Origin: Luzula sylvatica
Lineage: Eukaryota > Streptophyta > Magnoliopsida > Poales > Juncaceae
Assembly: GCA_946800325.1 (NCBI GenBank)
Contig: OX326959.1
Coordinates: 2,686,501 to 2,750,500, forward strand
DNA length: 64,000 nucleotides
Direction of reading: 5' to 3'
Shown: positions 1 to 11,562 of the stretch, in pieces
Position numbering within the stretch: the first letter of the stretch is position 1
Layout: each line of letters begins with the position of its first letter
Notes under the pieces: model-generated
Databases searched by the model: none
Seen by the model: the letters and a program-made list of their open reading frames with translations, nothing else
Told to the model about the DNA's origin: nothing
Position numbers and translations under genes: made by a program

Positions 1-1290
1 AGTTTTAACCTAATTAAAACCGTTATTGAAAGTTTATTTTTGTGTTATTTGTAAATTCTGAAACTTGAATCGATGATGGAATCTGGAATGAAAATTGTTT
101 TTGTTGGGAAATTGGAAGCTGGAATCATGAATCTCGAATTGTATTTTTAGTCAAAAAATATTGGTATGCACTGATTTTATTTTTCCAAAACAGGGTTCAT
201 TTTTTGTAATTAGGGTTCATTGCCAGTAAATTTTGAGTCCAAATAAATAAATTATTTTGCAATTAGTTTTTTTGTGTGCAAATATTCTGTAAAGATGCAA
301 GCTTACCACCGGTATAGTTTTTCAAATAGATTCGTTTTATTTGTAATTACTTGCTATGTATGGTTAATTTGTTTAGTTATTTTGGGACTTTTTAATGTTT
401 ATTGAATAGTTAATTAGATTATTAAGTACTCTGCGTTTAATGGTTATTAGATTGTGATGTATTTTGCATTTATTATGATGTATATTTTCTTGTAAATTTG
501 TCTTGTAATTTTTTTATATAATGGGAGTGTTAATTTGTTTTATTTATGATGTATATTGCATTTGTAATGTTGATGTGTATTTGTTGGGATGTAAATTGAA
601 CTGTTAGTTGGCATATAAAATTAAGTGCATCATAATTGATGAAGAAAGTATATCATTGTAAAAATTGGACTTGAAATAGTTCACGAATAATGATATTAAT
701 TCTTGTTCCGTGTGTTTCGTTATAAAACATGCCATTTTGTGGTATTGATAATATAATTTGATAACAAATTTATTGTTAATTGTGAAATTATGTTGTTTAA
801 TTTATTATCTACAAATGTTATTGTGAATGAATAAAAAGTAGAGTTCATTTAACAAGTGATAGTTAACATATCATTTAAATTCGTGCACTAATATTTATTT
901 GCTCGGTTGAATAGGTTTATTAAAAAAGTTATGTGCTGTTTAATAACATAAAAGATATTCATAAACTAGTATTTATTTGAATTAACAATTGTCAAGTAAT
1001 TGAAAAGAGTATGAATCATATCGATTATGCACGATATTCTTGAGTGCCCTTATATTTGTTGTGGTATGAATATGATTCATTGCAAATAATAAAATATCAA
1101 ACATCTACAATAATAAGCCCTTATAATTTTGTTTATTGGGCTTCAATTAGGCCATAGATTGGTATAGGCCCATATTTTTCAAACATCATTTCAAGTAACA
1201 TATGTAAATATATGTTACATTTTTATTCACATTCATATGCAACATTCATAATACAAAAATATATATGGTTGATTTGAGTTTCTCATTTTT
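1..1290. repeat. Dispersed repeat family A, copy A (left end outside window)
   Basis: Non-coding AT-rich sequence that recurs at 14625-15400 (copy B) and in pieces at 36727-37130, 37361-37458 and 40243-40404 (copy C). Matches are near-identical over tens to hundreds of bases, for example the stretch around 60-300 against 14690-14930. Copy A is the most complete; copy B lacks about 500 bp corresponding to roughly 390-885. No open reading frame of note and no recognised terminal repeats, so the class of element is unknown. Its use is as an undisturbed reference for insertions in copy C. Confidence 0.8.
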
Positions 1291-1620
1291 TATGTTGAGG
1301 CATTCACGGAATATTTATATGGCAGATTCCTATTAGTTAAAATCAATCAATGGTTGATGGGGTTTTTTTTCATTTCTTTTGTTTTTATTTTTATTTTAGA
1401 ATTTGAGATCCTGAATTCAAAATCTAGTTATTCCGTGGATCTAATTAATATTCAAACAACTATAAATAATAATAATAATAACTGTAATTTACAACTAATT
1501 CAACAATTATAAGCAAAAAAAAATTAGCTTCGCTACGCCTGATCCAACGATAAACAAATTCATAAAAACAATTACGCACAACTGAATATTTCTCATTTCG
1601 CGCGAACTAATCCTAAAATC
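1291..1620. other. Non-coding AT-rich spacer
   Basis: Nothing recognisable apart from a short AAT microsatellite near 1465-1480. It lies just downstream of the prolyl 4-hydroxylase remnant, which reads on the minus strand. Confidence 0.5.
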
Positions 1621-2150
1621 TTAAAAAAGAATTTCACAAGCACTGCAACTCTTTCGACGAGTGCCGTAATAATCGGGGGTTCCAACCATAAAAACGAGAT
1701 TTTTCTCGCACTCTCCTTTCGTCGCCCAATCCTCGCAATTCACAACCTCGTCTGTGCAATCCTCCTCGTAAAATTTAACGCTCAATTCCTTCTCCTTCTT
1801 AAATGTAGGCTCCAAGGGTCTGACGTGGATATATATTATTGCGGACCATTTTGCCCCTTGGAGAACCGGACATTCCTCGTGAATGCTCGTGTTATCTTTG
1901 GTCGCGTCCAAGTTAAAATTGAAGAAGATAATTGCGTTTCCTTTTTGGGTTTTATTGCAAAGTCGCTCGATACGCATTTCCGCTTTGATTTGTCCTTCAA
2001 GTTAAAATATATTGATGAAATTTTGGGATACTTAAAAGTAAAAGAATTCTTGAGTTTGTTTTTTCTTATAAAATGAACAGTATCTTGGGGTTGGGGAAAA
2101 TTAATTCGCCTCCGTTTTTGACGTCTGAGAGAGAAATTAAATGGTTGCGA
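1621..2150 (-). pseudogene. Prolyl 4-hydroxylase (2OG-Fe(II) oxygenase) C-terminal fragment with ShK-like domain, broken
   Basis: Plant prolyl 4-hydroxylases hydroxylate proline in secretory-pathway proteins using iron and 2-oxoglutarate. Reading the minus strand, three conserved blocks appear in order but in different frames. The first is a block ending LSDVKNGGELIFP near 2145-2095 (the family's YLSDV..GGET.FP). The second is AIKPKK near 1965-1945. The third is GNAIIFFNFNLDAT...SIHEECPV...KWSA...IHVR, followed by a Cys-rich ShK-like tail (CTDE..NCEDWATKGECE...RKSCSAC) ending at the stop at 1621-1623. AIKPKK and GNAIIFF are separated by a one-base loss in an A/G run near 1939-1946, and a stop follows the GGELIFP block. 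The lysine expected two residues before IHVR, which binds 2-oxoglutarate, is Ile here, and one ShK cysteine is Arg. The HxD iron-binding half is not seen. It is a remnant; the only alternative is an unseen intron plus sequencing error, which would not explain the lost lysine (although some plant ShK-type members are also divergent there). Confidence 0.8.
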
Positions 2151-2292
2151 AAATATTTTCGCCATCTATAAAATTGGATTGATTTATTTCGTAATTGCTT
2201 TGGTTGGTATTATAATGCTGAATTTGAATGCCTGGTCCATGCTCTATAAAGAAAAATTGCAATTAAGCCCCTCCAATTTTTGTTATTGCTTG

Positions 2293-3010
2293 GTTAACCC
2301 ATATCCTAAATATGTTATCAAAATGAAATCCGAAACCCGGTGAGCATTTAGCAAACTCGTAAACAGTCATGATATTGATTTTAGAGCAAATTGTAGCACT
2401 TCTTCTCTCTTGAACTTAAAAATGCAAAAAATCATAACAACTATCATTCATTCATGCTATTCGTTTTTCTCCGGACTTGTTTAGTTTTTTTCCCTTGAGC
2501 AAAACAAAGAATAAAACATGAAAAAGATAAGAGACAAGTTTAATGTGAGAGAGATATCAGGAATTCCTCACTTGTCAATTTCCATTTATGGTTGACATTT
2601 CATTCAACAATTTAGGAATATTATATTCTTCCCCGTTCAATTCCCTCACGTTTCGTCCATCTCTTAATTAATCCATCATTAGTAAGTGAATTAATAATTA
2701 ATTCATAATTATTAAAAATTTAACACATAATTAAGATCGTTATGAATTAAAAATTAATTAAAAATATTAAATTATTAACAAATATGAATTAACAGTTAAT
2801 TGAGAGATACATAATTAACAATTAATCGTTAATATGAAATTTACATCATCGAGATGATTGTAAAATACGAAAACATAGTAAAAGGACTCACAATTTAAGA
2901 CCACGGCATCTGAATAATTTTCAAGTTGTGCATGTTCTCTCTCGTGTGCTCATGGAAAAAAAAAGGTACCTTTCATTTTTTCCCACTTGTAATAAAGAGG
3001 CATGACACGA
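2293..3010. repeat. Dispersed repeat family P, copy P1
   Basis: Paralogous to 19263-21748: both share the run beginning at the 'aacccgtatcc/aacccatatcc' segment, a TTCTCCGGACTTG stretch, an ATTCAACAATTT stretch, and a tail ending near an AATAAAGAGGCATG motif. P1 lacks the SINE and LINE present in P2 and so shows both empty sites (about 2527-2545 and 2599-2614). Non-coding. Confidence 0.85.
2607..2897. mobile_element. Possible 275-bp insertion in P1 flanked by 8-bp direct repeats ACAATTTA
   Basis: ACAATTTA at 2607-2614 and again at 2890-2897 flanks a very AT-rich segment (2615-2889) that is missing from the paralogous copy P2, where ACAATTTA continues directly into AAGATCACG. An 8-bp target duplication would suit a hAT-type element, but no convincing terminal inverted repeats are visible, so this could be another kind of insertion or a deletion in P2. 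Confidence 0.4.
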
Positions 3011-3476
3011 GAGTAAGTGAGGCTACTAAGTACTACCAAGTCAGGCCCTGGAAGACGCCCAACTCCAATTTATTGCCTTATTAGTATGTTGTGCAAAGTT
3101 GGATTGATTGTGGCACAACTGCAAACAACTTAATGAGCTGATGTTTGTTGCTTATGTTTCAATATTATAATTATAATATAATTTTAATTTTAATTTATTT
3201 GGTGGCTTGCACTGTTTAAGAAGCCTCAAATTTGGATAGTGCGAAAAAATACCTTCTCCATAAAAATATGTATTTTCAATAAACATTCGACATTAACAAC
3301 AACATTACATGGATACACGAAACGAATGAACTAGGAACATATAAACAGTCATAGTATATTATTGTTATTGTATATATCTATGTACAACAATTCATAGTTC
3401 ATACTAATTATAATATGAGTTCTTCTTAAATAAACTAAATATTTTGCATCCATTCATTTTTTAGATCATGCGGTCT
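3011..3476. other. Non-coding AT-rich spacer
   Basis: Contains no reading frame, RNA gene or repeat that I can recognise. Confidence 0.45.
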
Positions 3477-3484
3477 GTATTAGT

Positions 3485-4011
3485 CTATGTTACGCGGATA
3501 CTTCAAAAATGCAGAAGTATCGTGAGGATACGGGTATCCGATACGGATACAGGTACGATACGGCTCGGATACGTCACGTGGCGTATCCGATTATTTTAAT
3601 ATTTATTTTTTTCGGATACGACAGGGATACGACAAGATACGGCTGGGATACATTTATGATACGGCTGTAATACGCCATTTAGGATACTTCGGCCAATTAT
3701 ATATTTTGGTCCATAATATTTTTAAATAAATTATATATGATACTTCTAGGATACTTCTAGAATAAATTTAGGATACTTTTATGATATTTGTATTATTAAA
3801 TTTATTTTATTTATTATCATGATATTTAATTTAAAAATATTATTAATTTATTATTTAAATTATTATTAATTTATTTATTATATACAATATAAATATATTA
3901 AAATAATAACTATATAACCGTATCCGTATCCGTGATTTTTTGAAAATTGTCGTATCACCGTATCTGTATCGTATCGGATACGATACCCGTATCCGTATCC
4001 GTACAACATTG
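3485..4011. mobile_element. hAT-type non-autonomous element (GGATACG family), copy 1
   Basis: A 527-bp element with inverted ends CTATGTTACGCGGATAC (left) and, read inward from the right, CAATGTTGTACGGATAC. It is flanked by a perfect 8-bp target duplication GTATTAGT (3477-3484 and 4012-4019). Subterminal regions are packed with GGATACG/CGTATCC words in both orientations. An 8-bp duplication is the hAT superfamily hallmark. There is no transposase, so it depends on an unseen autonomous relative. Copies recur at 10877-10995 (truncated) and 23531-24217. Confidence 0.88.
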
Positions 4012-4019
4012 GTATTAGT

Positions 4020-4840
4020 GCTAGAAACCGATTAAAATACAATCAACCAATATAGGTAACCAATTCTCCCCTCCCATTAATTTTTGAATACAAGAGCTAT
4101 GGTGAGCCACATCACCAAACACTGTTCACCAGAACTGTTCATCACGGTTACTGTTCATCGTTTTTTTTTTTTTTGGGAATTTTATTTTATTTGACATATG
4201 TGTTGTGTTCTAAATAAAATATTTTAATTTTTCATCGTATTAATAAATATAATTGACATAAGTCTTGTGTTCTAAATAAAATATTTGAATTTTTCATCGT
4301 ATTAATAAATATAATTTGTATACTATAATTTTACTGTTAACAAAATACTATTCACACAAATACTTTTTGTTAGCCTGAGCTGGTATTTTTTTTTTTTTTG
4401 CTTATTATAACAGTTTTGATTGGTACCAAGCTGCGTTTTTTTGTGTTTATTATAATATTTTTTATTGGTACCAAGCTGCGTCTTTTATGTTTTTTTTTTT
4501 TTTTGTCATTTTCAGAATTTTATTTTATTTGACATGTTTTGTATTATAAATAAAACATTTCAATTTTTCTTTTGAAACATATGATATATTTTGAGGAGGA
4601 AAAAAATTTATATTTATTGCATAATATTTGTGAGACTATTTAATATCAGATTTTTTTTTTAAATTAACATTTATGAAGATTACTTTTGTTTTGCACTTGT
4701 AACATTTTAGATAAAATTATTATTTTATGATCATATCTATTTTCTTATCAAATAATATATCAAATAATTACTTTTGCTTATTATATTATTTCTTATCAAA
4801 TAATATATCCCGCAGCGAAGCGCGGGATATTTTCCTAGTA
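4020..4840 (+). mobile_element. Helitron-like 3' terminus with upstream tandem duplications
   Basis: The 3' end is seen at 4807-4838: a 7-bp perfect stem ATCCCGC/GCGGGAT (4807-4813, 4822-4828) with an 8-base loop, then an AT-rich gap and CTAG at 4835-4838 followed by T. This is the canonical plant Helitron terminus. The 5' TC end could not be placed, so the left limit is arbitrary. Inside are two short tandem duplications: about 68 bp twice at 4187-4317 and about 55 bp twice at 4383-4486, the latter sharing GGTACCAAGCTGCG. No RepHel gene is present, so it would be non-autonomous. Confidence 0.7.
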
Positions 4841-5840
4841 TTAATAAAGAGGATATAAATGTAATCATGTTTGTTCTCTTTTATGCTTCTAGTCCAGTAA
4901 CATTTAGATACGTGTCAGTCAGTAAAGAAAAATATGAGCACATTTTATTCCGATGGACTCTGAATATAATTCCTGTCCAAATAGCTTACCAGCCCTAGGA
5001 TTTAAAATCATGATCTATCTTACTGGATTAAATTCAAGAGCTAGTTAACCCGCCGTGAGAGATCTTTTTAGTCTGTTATAGAAAGAAATCAATGAAATCT
5101 TACTTTCCCTCATTTCGGAAAGAATGGCAGAAATTTCTCCCAAATTGAGAAATATCGTCTCTAGTTCCATTCCACGAATCCTCATCTTTCTTCCTTCAAT
5201 CTCCCTCTCTTACCTCCCTCACCTTCACTCTCTCATCTTTGTACTTCTCACCAAATGCTTTCAACCTTTGCATGTCGAACATGATGAACAACAATTGAAT
5301 TAATATCTCGATCGTGTGGAATTTGAATTATATCTTTCTAGAGAGTATCATAATCGTGATGACAAATTGACTTCACCATACAACTTTTGTATATGCCTGT
5401 TTTTTTTTTTTTTTTTTGTTGAATTATAATCGAGCAAGAAAACAATTGTACGTATTCTAAAAAAAATCAATAGTTTTTCCCTTGTGGAAAACAAGACGAG
5501 CTCGAAACAATGAAATCTATTGAGATGCAAATTCAATAGCTCGAAACAATGAAACAATGAAACCTGTTGAGATGCAAATTATAATCGAGCTTGAAACACT
5601 TGTACGTATTCTAAAAAAAATCAATATCATTTCGTTCCACTCCTTGTAATTTAGAGTTGGGATTAAATACGATGCACAAACCACTGATATCTTGCAATTA
5701 TTCTCTTCAGTCCTTTTGATTTGTAAAAATGTTTTAATCCAAACTATTTTATCTCCAACACAAGGCTCCATTTTTTTCATTTCTAAACCGATTAGATGCT
5801 AGGAGGCTAGGAGGTTTGCATCATCAGAACTCGCTCCAAG
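4841..5840. other. Spacer with a local duplication
   Basis: Non-coding. A segment around 5423-5475 (ATAATCGAGC... to AATCAATA) is repeated at 5579-5630, and the ATTGAGATGCAAATT / GTTGAGATGCAAATT segment near 5518-5535 and 5566-5581 is also repeated. No gene recognised; the short open frames here are interrupted and low in complexity. Confidence 0.5.
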
Positions 5841-5972
5841 GAGGCTTTGAATTTTTTCAAGACATTGCTTGCGCCACGATTCTATCCAACTCCATTGTTA
5901 AGTTCGGTTGTCGTCTCCCGACAAAGAGATGGTTTTACGGTGAGGGGAGAAAGAGACCGTCACAATAGTGTA

Positions 5973-5974
<2 letters not shown>

Positions 5975-6013
<39 letters not shown>
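5975..6013. repeat. (GA)n microsatellite
   Basis: Uninterrupted GA dinucleotide run of about 38 bp. It produces an artificial Arg-Glu peptide in one frame; no gene is implied. Confidence 0.9.
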
Positions 6014-6015
<2 letters not shown>

Positions 6016-7500
6016 GTGCGTTCAAAATTCAAATATGGAAAACTATGCAGATCTGGAAAAGAAAAAATAAAATTGGAAAATAAAATTTCGTGGACAGGTC
6101 CATTATTATTGAAATTGAGAGTTTACCCATAAATTGAATACCGAAATTACACTTTTAAAGTATCTACTGTAGAATCACCCAATAAATTGGTAGTTTGGAG
6201 TTTGGACGGGAAAATATTTTGTGATTTAATTCTATAGAGGACTAATAAGTTTCACACGATGAGTTAACAGTGGCCAAGTTTAATCAAGTCTAATTCATCA
6301 TGATCTCTAATCGTGAGGTTAATAAGCTATTTGGTCAGAGGCTTTGTCCAATGCCGTTTGGGCAAACCCCGTCTCGAAGATGAAAAGGCAGCCAAGTATA
6401 GGAGTCTAAGGATCAATTGTGATGTAATTTTGTGTGTTATTTTATGCAACAACAAAACAATTAAGATAATGAGTTAATATTCAAAATTATACTAAATATT
6501 ATTTATTAACTAAGAGATTAACCGAACTTCGCGATGAATTTGTTTCATTTGTTTTGTCATACACATAATATTTAGTTGTAATTCTTTGGAAACAAACATA
6601 ACACGTTTTGAAAATAAAAATTATATTAATTAAATAAGTTTCATGATGATAAAATTATTATATTAATTTTGAAACTGATACAACGAAATTTTTACTGTAA
6701 AATGACATACAAAATAAGATAAATATGATTATAAGATAACATGCATGAACATAAATAAAAAAAAACAAAACCATGTGGTATTTTTAAATTTACATACATA
6801 TTAAAAGTTCAATAAGTTACTTGTGTCAGGTAAATTTTATCTTTCATGTTATTATCGATTTTTTTTAGAAGTTGAAGAAGTTATTTGTGTTTCGTAAATT
6901 AATATATTTCATTTTTATTAATTTTGTAATAGATTAACATGAAGTTGTTTGAGTAAAAATACAAATATAGCATATTTAGTAGTATCTACATTTTTTAAAA
7001 TTATAGTTTTAAACATACTAATAGTTATACTTACAAATGTTTGATATATACTAATGTAATTATACTTACTAATAGTTATACTAATGTAATTATACTTATT
7101 TTATATTGTATTTTCTTACATAAATGTTTTCATAATTTTAAGCTAGAGAAAAAATATTTGATATATGATAATATGAAATCCAAAATAAATATAATGCAAG
7201 TGAATAAATTTCATAATTTTTTAAAATTATATTTTAAAAAATAATGATAATATTTGATGTATGTTTTATGATATTAATATTATATATTAACTTATTAGTA
7301 TTAAATATTTAAACTTCACATTCCATTTATACTTTTAATGCAATTTTATTTTTGTGATTTGTTTCTTCAATGAATTTTTATTTTTGAGAAAAATAAAAAG
7401 GACTGATAAATCCCTCATCTATTGCATATTGCATTAAGAATAAGAATAGTACAATTACTATTACTATGGGATTAAAATTCCAACATTGGAATGCTAATTC
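6014..7500. other. AT-rich spacer
   Basis: Long AT-rich stretch with no supported gene. Short reading frames near 7041-7244 are AT-driven. A small local repeat of CTAATGTAATTATACTTA occurs near 7050-7100. Confidence 0.5.
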
Positions 7501-8510
7501 CTAACTCCTAAGTTTTACCACACGTTAATATCTCATACATAAAAAACCACCACCAAAAGCAGTAAAATAAATCCCAGTACTAATTCAGAATTAAAATTCC
7601 GGAATGCAACTACTAGTTTTAACCCTATAAAGCAGAAGTACAAAATCCTTGTTTTTGGAGAAAAAGGGCTTAGGTTTATCTCTGCAATTAGCATAGCTGC
7701 TTCGCCTAGCTTGTCCTTGCCCAATTGCCCCCCTCGATTAGCTGCTCGATGAAATCGACCATGAAAAATCGCCATGGTTACTCAATGAAATCGCCGTTGT
7801 GAAATCGTCATGGCAGTAGTAACTCGAAGCTTCTGTGTCTTGAGTATATGCTCTCTTTTTTCTTGCCATTGTTTGACGAGTTCACCATTGTCCATCGTAA
7901 GGTAAGAAACCCATCTCTGTAAAAAGTTAGCATCAATGGTGGTTATCATTGCTCTGATTCTCTCGTTATGAACTCCCCTCTTCACCACTAATTAGGCTCT
8001 TTTAATGTTAATTTTCAGCATTTAAATTTTTGGTCTCTTCCAGTAATTCCTTTACCTTAGTGCATGTTTGTTATGATAATTCAATACCAGTAGCCCTTAG
8101 AAAATCAGTATATCATCTTCATTCATTAGATTTTTTATTTTCAAGAGATACAAATCCTTTTGTTGAATCCTCTCCAATCCATTTGCCTGTTAGCATATTA
8201 CAAAACTTCTCTAATCCCATAATTTGGATATTTGTGTGCTTTGCTGGAAATCATAGATTATCTGGAAATTTGTGTGCTTGGATAAATTTGATTGATTTTT
8301 CTATTCTGATTCTCACTAGAATTTCTCAAAAGAATCTATTGGAACAGTTATTGCTCTCTTCAATTGCAATCTCATAATTTGGTACGTTCATTCTTTACAT
8401 ATTGTTTTACCAATATCGATAATAGAATCATGGTACCGACGAGATGGTTACCATATTACAAAACTTCTCTAATCCCAACAAGGGACTTTGCATTTCAATT
8501 TTAATCTAAA
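7501..8510. other. Less AT-rich spacer with gene-like composition, no gene recognised
   Basis: Base composition rises toward that of exons around 7600-8000 and short open frames occur on both strands, but no conserved domain or credible splice arrangement was found. A 26-base word (ATATTACAAAACTTCTCTAA and onward) occurs at about 8195 and again at about 8453, a direct repeat bracketing about 230 bp. Confidence 0.4.
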
Positions 8511-9050
8511 ATAAACCTATTTATTATTATTATAATTTTTTTTTTGTTGTTTTAGGTTATGAATTTTTTTAACGCACACGAAGCACTGCAAAGTTATGTA
8601 GACCAGACAGGAGATCGATACTAAAATCAAATGGAGAATTTTATTTTTTTAGTTATTAATGAATCGGAATCAAGAGGAATTACCAACAATCACACTATTG
8701 AGTACAGGTAATAATAATAAAAATTCCCAAATATTATTTTCCTAAATTTCTTAATTGGACAATGTTTTGTGATAAATGTAAAAAATTGTGTAAAAAGCCT
8801 CCTTGCTATTCCAAAAAGGTACGCTTTTTGTACTTTTCTTGGGGGGTTTATTGTTCTTCTTAAATTTCAAAATATCATATTTACCCTCTCAAAAATCTTA
8901 AAACATCAATAAATCATATTAAAGTTGACAAGTTTGATACTAAATTAATTGGATATGTTGCATGTTTAAAAAGGTTAAAATGATATTTTAGATTGTTTAA
9001 AGGGTAAATATGATAATTTGGATTTTAGAAGGGTACGTATGTAAAAATAC

Positions 9051-9241
9051 CAGTGTTTTAAATAGCGGCGTTGTAGCGCCGCTATAGCGGGTTTTGGGAG
9101 GCAAACGCTGCATCGCTTCGGAATATAGCACTGTAGCGTTTTGTTCCGCTGCAACGCTATAGCGGACCGCTATAGCGTTGAAGCGTTCAATTATAGCGTC
9201 CGTAGCAGCGCTATAGCGTGATGATGATGATTATTATTATT

Positions 9242-9277
<36 letters not shown>

Positions 9278-9489
9278 ATTAAATAATAATCACTATTATC
9301 ATTACACAATAATAATAATTGTTATTAAATAATAGTAATAATATTAATAATAATAATTATTATAATTATTATTGTTATTATTATTATTGGTACCAAATAA
9401 TAATAACAATAATAATAATAATTAATATTATTAGTATAAAATAATAATTATTGTTATTTAATAATAATAATAATAATGACAACGATACA

Positions 9490-9527
<38 letters not shown>

Positions 9528-9561
9528 TAATAATAATAGTAATAATAATAAGCATACTTAC

Positions 9562-9604
<43 letters not shown>

Positions 9605-9970
9605 GGAAAAATAAGATAATAACAACATCAACAACAACTATTAATAGCCTTATTATAATTACAATAATTACAATAATAAAAAGAAAAACAAAAGTAATAA
9701 TAATAATAATAATAATAATATATTTTTCTTAGAGATGAATTTTAATTTATGTTAGTTTGCGAGGTTGATATAAATATGCATTCAACATAATTTTATTTAT
9801 AATATTGGACCGTTAATTTATATTTATATTTGTATTGTAGTATTATAAAAATAATAATTTCGATCAAAAATCCGCTGTGATGGTGAAGCGGCGCTATATC
9901 GCCCGCTAACGCTAAACGCTAAATTAAACGTCAAAACGCTGCATGCCGCTGCACGCTATTTAAAACATTG
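9051..9970. mobile_element. hAT-type non-autonomous element (CAGTGTTTTAAATAGCG family) with trinucleotide-repeat core
   Basis: A 920-bp insertion with terminal inverted repeats CAGTGTTTTAAATAGCG at the left and, read inward from the right, CAATGTTTTAAATAGCG. It is flanked by the 8-bp duplication AAAAATAC (9043-9050 and 9971-9978). The paralogous copy at about 23510-23520 carries AAAAATAC once, giving a direct empty-site proof. Subterminal regions are rich in GCTATAGCG words. The centre (about 9219-9720) is a long mosaic of TTA, TTG, AAT and ATT trinucleotide tracts. No transposase. Confidence 0.92.
9219..9720. repeat. Compound trinucleotide microsatellite (TTA/TTG/AAT)
   Basis: About 500 bp of nearly pure trinucleotide runs in both polarities, with (TTA)n and (AAT)n blocks able to pair with each other. 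The poly-Asn/poly-Tyr open frame at 9451-9732 is an artefact of this. It forms the core of the surrounding hAT-type element. Confidence 0.9.
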
Positions 9971-10574
9971 AAAAATACCCACAACTCTTTGTCTTTTTTT
10001 CTTTTATATATTTATTATTTAAATTATTTTTTTGGTGTAGTTTTGTGTGTGAGCATATAAAAATCCTAGAAGAAACTGACAATGAAGGAATTAGCTATCA
10101 ACGTGGCAGATTTGGTCTCAGAGGCTGTACCACTGCATCTGCAACCACAATTGGGCGGAATGATAATTAAAGGGAGAATGCTTTATAATGTTTTGGTTTT
10201 GTTTAGAGTATTTGAAAACCTTTCAGATAGTTTATAATAAATTAGTGAATGCTTTATATTATTTTTGTTTTGGTTTTGCATGAGAGAGTAGTTTCCATCA
10301 AGATTGAGGATGTCATCACTAGAATATATTTGTGAATGCTTTATAATAATTAAAGGGAGAATGTCATCACTAGAATTTTCTTGAGAGTTAATAATTGAAT
10401 GAAATAAATATAATATGGTTTGTGGAAAACACACTACTAACTGGAAACAAATAATTTAACAATTTAAATTTAAATCAAATAAAATCCAATGCAAATATTT
10501 CTTTAAATTAAGTTATATAATAAACTAGTATCAAATTATATGCAGAATATATAATTCAAATAAAATGATAATAT

Positions 10575-11520
10575 TTTACATATTGATTTTTCAGAATATT
10601 TCTAATAATTTACGCTTTTGTTTTCTCAAATATTTTTCTAGATAGAGGTAGAAAAAAGTTTCTATAAAAATTATGATTTTTTTTTAGAAAATAAAATAAC
10701 TACCATCTGTGTGTTTGTTTTTTAATTGTTATAAGTTTGGATACATAAGGATGTAAAATGGAATAAAAAATCAAGAAAAAGAAAATTTGGTAACTAATCG
10801 ATCTTTCAAAGGTTGAATGTGTTAAATATATATGCAATTATGTAGGATAGGTACTTAAATTTTTATTTTATATTGTCTATGTTGCGCGGATACTTCAAAA
10901 AAATGATCATACATTTATCGTCGTATTCGTATTGTATTATAAATTTATGAAAATTCAATATAGTCGTATCCTATACGTATTGGATACGCTACTCGCAAAC
11001 CATATCTTTAAATATTTGTCCATCATGGTTTTCTATCAAAAAATAAATAAATATTATGTCCCTCACACGTATAAAACAAAACACGTACAAAACAGATTCC
11101 TACAAAACTACTAAACATCTTTTTTAACTAGATGTTAAGATTATTGCTAGCTTTTTATTTTCGATTTTAACTAGATGTTAGTTTATGTACGTATATAATC
11201 GGTTCATATAGGATAGGTTGAGTAATAATAATACATATGTATATTTTGAATATATTCTTGCTATAGTTTGGCCAGGTATACAAAACAAGAAAATATGTGT
11301 AGTTATTCGAATGAATGCATGAATTAATTTGCCGAATCTTTTGAAAGTTGAGATATTTAAAAATTAATTAGTGCACGTGTAGATTAGGGTCGACAATGGG
11401 ACGGTGATTTAGGAAGGAAGAGTGTAATAGCTTGAATTAATACCAACACAAATGAACAAAAATCTAGAAAAAGAATATTGAAACAGATATTCAAGGACAA
11501 TATTTGAATATTATTACAAA
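10575..11520. other. Spacer with truncated GGATACG element
   Basis: Mostly unrecognised AT-rich DNA. At 10877-10995 there is a left end CTATGTTGCGCGGATAC followed by degraded GTATTCG/GGATACG words: a truncated third copy of the hAT-type element seen complete at 3485-4011. No right terminus or target duplication remains. Confidence 0.6.
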
Positions 11521-11526
11521 AATATA

Positions 11527-11532
11527 TTTATT
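11527..11532 (-). terminator. Poly(A) signal of the small basic-protein gene
   Basis: AATAAA on the minus strand about 30 bp downstream of the stop codon at 11563, in an AT-rich context typical of plant 3' ends. Confidence 0.5.
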
Positions 11533-11562
11533 CTCAATTACACAAATCAATTAGAATTGAAT

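Larger units (their letters stand above)
8511..10574. repeat. Dispersed repeat family R, copy R1 (contains a hAT-type insertion)
   Basis: Paralogous to 22879-26893. Shared landmarks, in order, are ATAAACCTAT, AACGCACACG, CATGTTTAAAAAGG, ACCCACAACTCTTTGT, a conserved patch with GAAGGAATTAGCTATCAACG and CACTGCATCTGCAACCACAA, then GATAATTAAAGGGAGAATGC and AACACACTACTAACTGGAAA. R1 lacks the GGATACG element and the Helitron of R2, while R2 lacks the hAT element at 9051-9970 of R1. The shared patch at 10050-10160 is the least AT-rich part but has no open frame linking to a known protein. Confidence 0.87.

Noticed and set aside
1..1290. Family A as an LTR of a retrotransposon
   Set aside because: Copies A and B are direct repeats 14.6 kb apart, but no TG...CA ends, primer-binding site or gag-pol frames lie between them, and a third copy occurs elsewhere.
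3485..4011. Telomere-like or tRNA-like origin for the GGATACG words
   Set aside because: They do not match plant telomere TTTAGGG; inverted ends plus an 8-bp duplication explain the segment as a transposon.
5847..6083. 78-residue protein with Arg-Glu repeat
   Set aside because: Created by a GA microsatellite; no conserved part.
9451..9732. Asn/Tyr-rich 93-residue protein
   Set aside because: A direct translation of trinucleotide repeats within a transposon.
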